18,413 nucleotides of DNA, taken from NCBI GenBank assembly GCA_934655875.1, contig CAKUHB010000041.1, forward strand, positions 1 to 18,413, read 5' to 3'. A program made the position numbers and the translations under genes. The DNA is from an uncultured Oscillospiraceae bacterium. Lineage in GTDB: Bacteria > Bacillota > Clostridia > Oscillospirales > Oscillospiraceae. Positions within the stretch are counted from its first letter, which is position 1; every line of letters starts with the position of its first letter. Below the pieces are notes generated by a model that ran no database searches, had not been told where the DNA came from, and saw only the letters and a list, made by a program, of their open reading frames with translations. Positions 1 to 8,964 of this stretch are shown piece after piece.

Positions 1-77
1 AATTGGCATTTTCACTAATATTTACGCCCGCTTTTTGACACTTTGAAATGATGGGCTTAAGTTGATGACATTACCCC
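1..77 (+). repeat. Left copy of 77-bp perfect terminal inverted repeat
   Basis: The first 77 bases are exactly the reverse complement of the last 77. Identity stops at base 78 (CC here, GG in the other copy) and then resumes imperfectly through a GGGGAAG hairpin arm. The sequence is more AT-rich than the neighbouring genes, and I see no coding start that belongs to it. It is probably the edge of a multicopy element that extends outside the window. The exact length of 77 equals a k-mer size common in de Bruijn assemblers, so the window end may be an assembly break. Confidence 0.93.
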
Positions 78-92
78 CCAGGGGAAGCCTTT
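78..92 (+). repeat. Half of a CTTCCCC/GGGGAAG palindrome next to the left repeat
   Basis: Bases 74-89 read as a run of six C, then A, then GGGGAAGCC. This is the loop and right arm of the hairpin family seen intact at 15495-15514, 15615-15632 and 15661-15677. The expected left arm (GGCTT before the C run) is replaced by the end of the 77-bp repeat (GACATTA). It suggests that the element at the window end is joined to a palindrome of this family. It lies immediately 3' of the minus-strand ComM-like gene. Confidence 0.6.
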
Positions 93-1619
93 TTATCTTG
101 CATTCTCGCCGCCAAGCTGGAAAGAGCGGTACTGGACGGCTTCGGCGATGTGCTCGGGGCGGATGGCTTCGCTGCCTGCCAGATCGGCGATGGTGCGGGC
201 GACCTTCAGGACGCGGTCATAGCTCCGTGCGGTCATGCCGAGGGCGTCGAACGCCTGCTTCATCAGCACGGTGCAGTCCTCGTCCAGCTGGCAGAAGGCA
301 CGCAGCTCCGACGGCTGCATATACGCGTTGCAGCGGGTGGATGTGCCGTCATAGCGGGCATTCTGGATGGCTCTGGCTGCGTCGACGCGCGATTTGATGG
401 CCGCGGACGGCTCGGCTTCGCTTCTTGCGCGCAGCTCCTCAAATTTCACGGAGCTGACCTCGACGATCATGTCGATCCGGTCGAGCATGGGGCCGGAGAT
501 ACGGGCAAGATAGCGGTCGACCGCCGTCTGGGAGCAGGTGCAGCGGCCGCTTGGGTCGCCGTACCAGCCGCACGGGCAGGGATTCATCGCGCAGACCAGC
601 ATGAACTCGCACGGGTAGGTCTGCGAGCCCTGTACGCGGGAGATGGTCACCTTTCCGTCCTCCAGCGGCTGACGCATGGCTTCGATGGCGTCGCGCCGGA
701 ACTCCGGCAGCTCGTCGAGGAACAGAACGCCCTTGTGCGCAAGCGAGATCTCGCCCGGCCGCACGTTCGCGCCGCCGCCAGCCAGCGCCGCGGCTGAGAC
801 TGTATGGTGCGGGCTGCGGAACGGCCGCGCCGTGATGAGCGGATGCTCGGGCGGCAGAAGGCCCATGACAGAATAGATCTGCGTCACGTCCAGCTGCTCC
901 TGCCGGGTCATATCGGGAAGAATGGACGGCAGGCGCTTGGAGAGCATGCTCTTGCCGGAGCCGGGCGGCCCCACCAGAAGGATATTATGCCCGCCTGCGG
1001 CGGCAATTTCAAGCGCGCGCTTGGCATTTTCCTGCCCCTTGACGTCCTTGAAGTCAAGAAGCGCCTGCGCCGTCTGCTCCGGCTGCCAGACAGGCTCCGG
1101 TGCGATCGGCGCTTCGCCGGACAGGTGCCGCGCCAGCTGCTGCACATCCGTGACGCCATAGACGGTCAGCGGTGCGGCAAGCGTCGCTTCGCGGGCATTG
1201 GCCGCGGGGACATAAATTGAGGTATAGCCCAGTTTCCTTGCCGCGAGCGCCATGGGCAGAACGCCCGTGACAGGCCGCAGGCTACCCTGTAAGCTCACCT
1301 CGCCCAGAAACGCGCACTTCTCTTTCGGCATGCGCACCTGCTCGGACGCGGCGAGAATGCCAAGAAGAATCGGAAGATCATAGAGCGTGCCGGATTTTTT
1401 CATGCCGGCGGGCGCGAGGTTCACGATGATGCGGCTGACGGGAAAGCGGAAGCCGCAGTTTTTGATGGCGGCGCGCACGCGCTCGCGCGCTTCCTTGACC
1501 GACGCGTCCGGCAGGCCGACCAGATCGAACGCGGGAAGCCCCGTGCCGATGTAGCATTCCGTCTCGATCTCGCAGCCGGTGATGCCGGACAGGCCGAGCG
1601 ACCGAATTTTACTGAGCAT
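93..1619 (-). CDS. comM: YifB/ComM-family Mg-chelatase-like AAA+ ATPase
   Basis: This encodes 508 aa, close to the usual ~500-510 for the family. An N-terminal ChlI-like domain (about 1-170) carries the GLPAFDLVGLPDASVKE block. It is followed by an AAA+ domain with Walker A GPPGSGKS (217-224), Walker B VLFLDE (298-303) and the family's Cys cluster NPCPCG...C.C (346-362). A C-terminal Mg-chelatase domain runs from about 400. In competent Gram-negatives ComM is a hexameric helicase that extends branch migration during transformation; its role in Clostridia is less certain. I chose the ATG at 1619 because GGAGG (1627-1631) sits 7 nt upstream. The ATG at 1625 is only 1 nt from it, and a longer reading from 1661 lacks the family's N-terminus. 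It is divergent from nifJ, and no competence genes are adjacent. Confidence 0.93.
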   Translation of the reverse strand: MLSKIRSLGLSGITGCEIETECYIGTGLPAFDLVGLPDASVKEARERVRAAIKNCGFRFPVSRIIVNLAPAGMKKSGTLYDLPILLGILAASEQVRMPKEKCAFLGEVSLQGSLRPVTGVLPMALAARKLGYTSIYVPAANAREATLAAPLTVYGVTDVQQLARHLSGEAPIAPEPVWQPEQTAQALLDFKDVKGQENAKRALEIAAAGGHNILLVGPPGSGKSMLSKRLPSILPDMTRQEQLDVTQIYSVMGLLPPEHPLITARPFRSPHHTVSAAALAGGGANVRPGEISLAHKGVLFLDELPEFRRDAIEAMRQPLEDGKVTISRVQGSQTYPCEFMLVCAMNPCPCGWYGDPSGRCTCSQTAVDRYLARISGPMLDRIDMIVEVSSVKFEELRARSEAEPSAAIKSRVDAARAIQNARYDGTSTRCNAYMQPSELRAFCQLDEDCTVLMKQAFDALGMTARSYDRVLKVARTIADLAGSEAIRPEHIAEAVQYRSFQLGGENAR

Positions 1620-1649
1620 CTGCATCCCTCCGTGTCCGGATTTTCCTCT

Positions 1650-1678
1650 ATCATACCGCATCCGGCGTCAAAAACCAA
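1650..1678 (-). promoter_or_regulatory. Possible promoter of the comM-like gene
   Basis: On the minus strand, TATGAT (1650-1655) lies 30 nt upstream of the chosen ATG. A TTGGTT hexamer (1673-1678) sits 17 bp further up. The -10 is good and the -35 matches only three of six consensus bases. The -35 falls in the loop of the inverted repeat at 1662-1703. Confidence 0.4.
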
Positions 1679-1703
1679 CAGTTTTTTCAAAACTTGACGC
1701 CGG
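1662..1703. repeat. 10-bp perfect inverted repeat in the comM/nifJ intergenic region
   Basis: CCGGCGTCAA (1662-1671) is the exact reverse complement of TTGACGCCGG (1694-1703). A 22-nt A/T-rich loop separates them, and within it AAAAC (1671-1675) can also pair with GTTTT (1681-1685). The repeat lies just upstream of the putative comM -10 and about 60 bp from the nifJ promoter. It could be an operator or an RNA hairpin. No T-run follows the GC arm on either strand, so it is not an obvious terminator. Confidence 0.6.
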
Positions 1704-1759
1704 CAGCGCGTTCTTTCGAAAGTTTTCCTCCAAATCCAAAAAGGATATTTCAAATTTGA

Positions 1760-1788
1760 TTTACATTGACAAGAAAATGTGATATAGT
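1760..1788 (+). promoter_or_regulatory. Sigma-A type promoter of nifJ with extended -10
   Basis: TTTACA (1760-1765), a 17-bp spacer, then TATAGT (1783-1788). TG-A directly precedes the -10 (1780-1782), giving an extended -10. A TTGACA at 1766-1771 is present but only 11 bp from the -10, so I do not use it as the -35. The Shine-Dalgarno AGGAGG (1817-1822) lies 8 nt before the TTG start, which fits a strongly expressed catabolic gene. Confidence 0.75.
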
Positions 1789-1830
1789 CAAGGTGCATGA
1801 ATATGTAATTACTTTTAGGAGGTAATTGTT

Positions 1831-5454
<3,624 letters not shown>

Positions 5455-5472
5455 TTAACTCCTATCATGCAG

Positions 5473-5506
5473 AAGGGGCGGTACCGAGAGGTACCGCTCC
5501 TTTTTG
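5473..5506 (+). terminator. Rho-independent terminator of nifJ
   Basis: A 12-bp stem (5474-5485 with 5490-5501, including one G-T pair) closes a GAGA tetraloop and runs into five T (5501-5505). The stem core is the palindrome GGTACC on both sides. It begins 19 bp after the nifJ stop codon. Confidence 0.93.
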
Positions 5507-5552
5507 TATAATTTGCACGCTTTCTGCAAAGGCTGTCTCTGAGGTGACTGTT

Positions 5553-5792
5553 ATGAACCACGAGGAGACCTTCCGCTTTGATCCCACGCCGATGAACCAT
5601 GAATTTCCCGGCCAGCCGGACGACTGCTTTGACATGGTCAACCAGTACGGCACGTACAACATCCAGAAGACCGCCGACACGGACAATCTCTACCCTGCCA
5701 TCGCGCAGGGCATGCCGAAGGTCGGCCACTTTGCCCGGAAGAGCAAGGCCATGTACGATCTGACCGATCAGAAACCAAAAAAGCGCAGATAA
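5553..5792 (+). CDS. Conserved-looking 79-aa hypothetical protein downstream of nifJ
   Basis: The ATG at 5553 has GAGG (5541-5544) 8 nt upstream. The 79-aa product is soluble and has no signal peptide or membrane segment. Its middle, MVNQYGTYNIQKTADTDN followed by LYPAIAQGMPK (about 28-56), looks like a compact conserved block, and the tail is basic (KPKKRR). I recall similar short proteins in other Clostridia but know no function. It is isolated between the nifJ terminator and a bidirectional terminator, so it is probably transcribed alone. A TATAAT at 5507-5512 could serve as its -10, but no good -35 exists because that position falls in the terminator stem. Confidence 0.75.
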   Translation: MNHEETFRFDPTPMNHEFPGQPDDCFDMVNQYGTYNIQKTADTDNLYPAIAQGMPKVGHFARKSKAMYDLTDQKPKKRR

Positions 5793-5826
5793 AAACCGGC
5801 GGAACACGAGGTGTTCCGCCGGTTCG
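5790..5826. terminator. Bidirectional terminator between convergent genes
   Basis: A perfect 14-bp stem (5794-5807 with 5811-5824) closes a GAG loop. The five A at 5791-5795 give a T-run on the minus strand, so it is a good terminator for the ArsC/Spx-like gene. On the plus strand the following bases (CGCTTATT) are less T-rich but may still terminate the 79-aa gene. It overlaps the last bases of that gene's stop codon. Confidence 0.88.
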
Positions 5827-5827
5827 C

Positions 5828-6169
5828 TTATTCCCACGTCTCCCAGATCTCCGGGCAGTAGCCCACGGTGGCCTGACGGCCGTTGCGGACGATGGGGGTC
5901 TTCATCAGCTCCGGGTGGTCGAAGAGCTTATCCTCTTTGGCACGCTTGTCGTCGGTATAGCGCATGAGATCGATCTCCGGGCTCTTGATGCTCCAGTCGA
6001 TCAGATTGTCCACGCCGCCGACGGCGCGCAGAACGCTGTCAAACTCGCCGCCGGACAGGCCAAAGCGGATAAGGTTGATCTGCTGCATTTTGATGCGGCG
6101 CTCCTTGAACCAGCGTTCGGCCTTTTTCGTGTCAAAGCACTTCTTTTTTCCAAAGATCTGAATGTTCAT
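5828..6169 (-). CDS. ArsC/Spx-family thioredoxin-fold protein
   Basis: A 113-aa protein of usual length for the ArsC/Spx/YffB family. The N-terminus MNIQIFGKKKCFDTKKAERW has the beta-alpha start with one cysteine (C11) in the active-site loop. The family's C-terminal features are present: the KTPIVRNG motif (about 91-98) and the preceding LFDHPELM segment. There is no second Cys three residues on, so it is not the CXXC redox switch of classic Spx; it fits the single-Cys ArsC-like subgroup. Function could be arsenate or other thiol reduction, or a regulatory role, and sequence alone does not decide. GGAGG lies 5 nt before the ATG, inside the end of the 38-aa upstream ORF, with which it overlaps by ATGA. 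The terminator at 5790-5826 lies 3' of it. Confidence 0.88.
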   Translation of the reverse strand: MNIQIFGKKKCFDTKKAERWFKERRIKMQQINLIRFGLSGGEFDSVLRAVGGVDNLIDWSIKSPEIDLMRYTDDKRAKEDKLFDHPELMKTPIVRNGRQATVGYCPEIWETWE

Positions 6170-6282
6170 GATTCCTCCAGCATGGCGGCTGCTTCCGCCT
6201 CTGTATCAGCGGAAAACAGGAAGTTTCCGCCTGCGGTATAGACCTCTACGTGACCTCTGACATAACGCATTCTGTATTCCAT
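6166..6282 (-). CDS. 38-aa small protein translationally coupled to the ArsC/Spx-like gene
   Basis: The ATG at 6282 opens a 38-codon frame: MEYRMRYVRGHVEVYTAGGN followed by FLFSADTEAEAAAMLEES. Its stop overlaps the start of the ArsC/Spx-like gene in ATGA (6166-6169), and that gene's GGAGG lies within its last codons. A purine-rich AAAGGGGA sits about 7 nt upstream of its own ATG. The peptide has an alternating pattern (Y.MRYVRGHVEVY...FLFSADTE) that would make a short beta-hairpin followed by an acidic helix. I recall similar tiny ORFs in Clostridia but no function. The coupling geometry is the main reason to believe it is translated. Confidence 0.65.
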   Translation of the reverse strand: MEYRMRYVRGHVEVYTAGGNFLFSADTEAEAAAMLEES

Positions 6283-6354
6283 GACACAGTCCCCTTTCGG
6301 TTTTCTGTGCACAGGATACCATAGTGTCTGTCCGATAATCCGGACTTATTTGCT

Positions 6355-7677
6355 TTAATACCAGAACTCTTCGCTCTGCCAGCGGGCTGTGACGGTCAGG
6401 TTCTGCCAGACGGTCGTGTCCGCGGTCAGCTCCTCGCCGTCCTCGGTGTACCAGCCGGCAAACACGTCGCCGTCGTCGCATTCTGCGGTGAAGAGCGGAT
6501 CGTATGTACTGCCGATCTCATAGAACGCGATATCGCGTTCGCAGCTGCCCTTGTCGGAGGTGAATTTCACCCAGCAGAAGCCGCTGTCGGAGCCGGAATA
6601 ATCGCCGTAGAGGAAGACGTTAATCTCCGCGATGCGGCGGGAGACGAGACCATTATGGATGCTGGTCACGCCGTTCTCCTTGACGTGGCACCAGATGCCG
6701 ATGGCCGAGGCGATCTCGTTATTTGTGTAATTGCCGGACTGCAAAAGCTTTGACAGGCGTGTGTCCTTCATCCAGCCGGCGCCGATGTTGTAGGTCAGGC
6801 TGATGAGGGCGTCATACTGGTTATCCGTCAGGGTCAGATTGCTGTCCTGCAGGAATTTGTCCAGCGAGGTCTCAAACTTCTGCAGCATCTCGCGCAGCAG
6901 GAGATCCGCCTGCGCCTCGGTGATGCCGTTGGGGTATTCGTCCTTCGTGCAGGCGCTGCCGTAGCCGATGGAATACTGGGCATAGTCCCAGTAGGCCGTG
7001 GCGCGGAAGCCCTCCTTCTGCTTGAGCAGGGCGATCAGCTGCTCGCTGGTGCGGAGATGGATCTCCTCCGGTGTGATATCCGGGTCGACCGGCTGCACCG
7101 GCTCGCGGCTGTTATAAATTCTATGTACGATGGCGGCGATCTCCGCGCGCGTCACAGACGCGCCGGGACGGAACGTCCCGTCCGGATAGCCGTCGACGAT
7201 CCCGGCCGCGTACAGCGCTTCGACGTAGCTGCTGTCGGTATCGGTAAAGGTGCCGGTCATGCCGTCCGCCGTCAGGCCAAGGGCATTGGCCGCCAGCTTG
7301 GCGACAAGGCCGCGCGTCATGGGCACGTCCAGATCGGAAATATCCTCGTAGCGCGTCAGAAAGCCCTGATCGATGGCAAAATTCAGATATCCTCTTGCCC
7401 AGTGAGACGAGACCTGCTCCGGCTCCGGATAGCCGGACGCCAGCAGGATCATCTTGAGTGCTTCACCGGTGGTGACGTTTTTGGTCGGACGGTAGGTCCC
7501 GTCAGGGTAGCCGCCGATGACGCCGGAATCTGTCAGCGCCATCACGTCCTCATAAAACCAGCTGTCATACGGGACGTCGGAAAACAGCTCCCCTTCTGCG
7601 CGGACAAGCAGGGTGCCTGTCAGCAGGATCAAACATGCCGTGAGGATCCAAAGAAGTCTTCGCATTCCGGATCTCAT
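6355..7677 (-). CDS. Secreted SLH-domain protein with GH24 lysozyme domain (surface-anchored muramidase)
   Basis: This 440-aa secreted protein has a basic N-region and hydrophobic core (1-27, probable cleavage after VRA). Three SLH-like repeats follow at about 30-85 (FSDVPYDSWFYEDV...GGYPDGTYRP), 92-135 (degenerate) and 143-190 (DGYPDGTFRPGASVTRAE). Next is a phage-type GH24 lysozyme domain (about 207-357). Its catalytic Glu is E222 (KQKEGF), and D231 and S236 (YWDYAQYSIGYG) stand where T4 lysozyme has D20 and T26. The C-terminal 370-435 region resembles a Listeria-Bacteroides (Flg_new/InlB B-type) repeat ending in VTARW. SLH domains usually bind pyruvylated cell-wall polymer, so it should act on peptidoglycan at the surface. 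AGGAG lies about 9 nt before the ATG. It has its own promoter (7713-7741). Confidence 0.92.
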   Translation of the reverse strand: MRSGMRRLLWILTACLILLTGTLLVRAEGELFSDVPYDSWFYEDVMALTDSGVIGGYPDGTYRPTKNVTTGEALKMILLASGYPEPEQVSSHWARGYLNFAIDQGFLTRYEDISDLDVPMTRGLVAKLAANALGLTADGMTGTFTDTDSSYVEALYAAGIVDGYPDGTFRPGASVTRAEIAAIVHRIYNSREPVQPVDPDITPEEIHLRTSEQLIALLKQKEGFRATAYWDYAQYSIGYGSACTKDEYPNGITEAQADLLLREMLQKFETSLDKFLQDSNLTLTDNQYDALISLTYNIGAGWMKDTRLSKLLQSGNYTNNEIASAIGIWCHVKENGVTSIHNGLVSRRIAEINVFLYGDYSGSDSGFCWVKFTSDKGSCERDIAFYEIGSTYDPLFTAECDDGDVFAGWYTEDGEELTADTTVWQNLTVTARWQSEEFWY

Positions 7678-7712
7678 ACCGTCACGCTCCTTTCGAATCT
7701 TGAATCACACGT

Positions 7713-7741
7713 ATTGTATCAGATTTGATTACAAATTGCAA
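7713..7741 (-). promoter_or_regulatory. Sigma-A type promoter of the SLH-lysozyme gene
   Basis: On the minus strand, TTGCAA (7736-7741), a 17-bp spacer, then TACAAT (7713-7718), with TG-A before the -10 (extended -10). It lies between the hydrolase gene and the SLH-lysozyme gene, so the latter has independent transcription although both are on the minus strand. Confidence 0.82.
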
Positions 7742-7764
7742 CCTTTTGATACGGCGCGCCCTGT

Positions 7765-8667
7765 TCAGCGTTCCAGCCAGTCCAGAATGTCCTGATAGAC
7801 CTCGGCCTTGTTGCGCTCGTTGAGCATCTCGTGGCGGCCGTCCGGATAGAGCTTGATGGTGATGTCCTTCATGCCGCTGCGCTTGAACGCGTCGATGCAG
7901 CGCAGGACGCCCTTGGCCATGTTGCCGACGGGATCCTTGCAGCCGGAAACAAAGAGGACAGGCAGCTGCTTGTTCATCTTCTCCAGATTCTCCGTCTGCT
8001 CGTTCATGCGCACGCCGGTCAGAAGGTCGCGCGCCAGCCCGACCGTCGCGTCAAAGCCGCAGTACGGATCGGCGTCATAGGCCGCGACGACGGCTTCGTC
8101 GGAGCAGATCCATGCGTTCGGCGACGAGACCGGCTCAAACGCGCGGTTATAGCTGCCGAACATCAGCTTTGTGACAAGCGGGCTGGTATTCGTCTCGCCG
8201 ACGCGCTTCTCTTCCATCCGGCACACGAGCAGGCCAAGCCGCACCTTCATGGGATCCTCCCAGCCGGTGCCGGAGATGATGGCCTTGTCCGCCGCGTCCG
8301 GATACGTGTACAGATACGTCCGCAGCAGGAACGAGCCCATGCTGTGGCCGAGGAAGTAATACGGCAGCTCCGGATACTGCTTCTGCATTTCATCGTGCAG
8401 CCGCTTTTCATCCTCCACGGCCGACAGCCAGCCGCCGCAGAAATAGCCCTTGACGCCGCTGCCAATGGAGCCGCCGTGACCCATGTGGTCGTCCGCCGCG
8501 ACGACGTAGCCGTGCGCGGTCAGGAAGGTTGCAAAGTCGTCATAGCGGGCGATATGCTCGGCAATGCCGTGGATGAGCTGCACCACCGCCTTGGGCTGTG
8601 TTTCAGGCTTCCAGACACCGCAATACAGCTGGCCGCCGCCGCAGGAATCAATAAAAAAAGTTTCCAT
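7765..8667 (-). CDS. Alpha/beta hydrolase, monoacylglycerol lipase/lysophospholipase-like
   Basis: A 300-aa cytoplasmic alpha/beta hydrolase of the serine aminopeptidase S33 (Hydrolase_4) type. It has an oxyanion-hole HG motif in LIHGIAEHIARYDDF (31-45), the DHMGHG block (60-65), nucleophile elbow GHSMGS (S109), acid D245 (SGCKDPVGN) and catalytic H279 (DGRHEML). These match monoglyceride lipase and lysophospholipase enzymes; the exact ester substrate is not readable. I chose the ATG at 8667 because AGGAG precedes it by about 9 nt and the family's N-terminus begins there; an extension to 8778 would run into the divergent gene's leader. No signal peptide is present. The gene is 87 bp upstream of the SLH-lysozyme gene, which has its own promoter. 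Confidence 0.92.
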   Translation of the reverse strand: METFFIDSCGGGQLYCGVWKPETQPKAVVQLIHGIAEHIARYDDFATFLTAHGYVVAADDHMGHGGSIGSGVKGYFCGGWLSAVEDEKRLHDEMQKQYPELPYYFLGHSMGSFLLRTYLYTYPDAADKAIISGTGWEDPMKVRLGLLVCRMEEKRVGETNTSPLVTKLMFGSYNRAFEPVSSPNAWICSDEAVVAAYDADPYCGFDATVGLARDLLTGVRMNEQTENLEKMNKQLPVLFVSGCKDPVGNMAKGVLRCIDAFKRSGMKDITIKLYPDGRHEMLNERNKAEVYQDILDWLER

Positions 8668-8758
8668 GAGAGATTCTCCTTTCAAAAAGTCCGGTTTATT
8701 GTACAATATATTCTGTATGATGACCTCAGAAAGCAGAAAGCAAAAGGAGGTCATTTCC
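8668..8758. promoter_or_regulatory. Divergent intergenic region with shared palindromic -10 candidate
   Basis: The sequence TTGTACAA (8700-8707) gives a TACAAT -10-like hexamer on both strands. For the plus gene it would start transcription near 8714, giving a leader of roughly 45 nt. No convincing -35 exists on either strand (CTTTCA at 17 bp for the plus strand). I mark this as the probable promoter region only. Confidence 0.35.
8719..8755 (+). promoter_or_regulatory. Leader hairpin that would sequester a Shine-Dalgarno site
   Basis: ATGACCTC (8720-8727) is perfectly complementary to GAGGTCAT (8747-8754), with one further G-T pair, across a 19-nt purine-rich loop. The right arm contains most of the AGGAGG ribosome binding site (8745-8750) of the 67-aa membrane protein. 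Folding would restrict ribosome access. Confidence 0.5.
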
Positions 8759-8962
8759 ATGCGTACTGATTCTGTCATTGAGCTGTATCCCTATTTGCAG
8801 CGTTCCCACGAGACGCCCGTTCCATCCGCTGTGATCCGCGGGGAGTTCTGGCGCACGGAGCGCCGCTGCCGCCGGATCGTGGCCGGTGTGGAAGCGGCTG
8901 TGACCGTCTGCATCGGAGCCGGGTTCCTGGTGTGTCTGGGGCTGGTCATCAGCATGCTGTGA
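8759..8962 (+). CDS. 67-aa single-pass membrane protein of unknown function
   Basis: The ATG at 8759 follows a perfect AGGAGG (8745-8750) at 8-nt spacing. The first ~40 residues are polar and basic (RGEFWRTERRCRRIV), and the C-terminus is one hydrophobic segment (about 41-67, AGVEAAVTVCIGAGFLVCLG on to ISML). This predicts a tail-anchored or N-in protein ending at the membrane. I do not recognise the family. Its stop lies 2 bp from the stop of the convergent LysA-like gene, and no terminator is visible there. The ribosome binding site is inside a possible hairpin. Confidence 0.7.
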   Translation: MRTDSVIELYPYLQRSHETPVPSAVIRGEFWRTERRCRRIVAGVEAAVTVCIGAGFLVCLGLVISML

Positions 8963-8964
8963 GA

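Noticed and set aside
62..397. Short plus-strand frame starting in the left terminal repeat
   Set aside because: Its sequence is Arg-rich shadow of the ComM-like gene, and its first residues come only from the repeat; the matching MMTLP start at the right end (18352, minus strand) is the same artefact.
1766..1771. Perfect TTGACA as the nifJ -35 box
   Set aside because: It is only 11 bp from TATAGT, and no -10-like hexamer lies 16-18 bp downstream; TTTACA at 1760 has the correct 17-bp spacing.
1766..1791. TTGAC...GTCAA arms around the nifJ -10 as a redox-regulator (Rex-like) operator
   Set aside because: The arms are only 5 bp with a 16-bp gap and do not match the TTGTTAA...TTAACAA pattern expected for Rex.
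6330..6345. GTCCG-ATAATC-CGGAC hairpin 3' of the SLH-lysozyme gene as its terminator
   Set aside because: The stem is only 5 bp, and the T-rich side lies on the plus strand, opposite to the gene, so it is not a convincing terminator.
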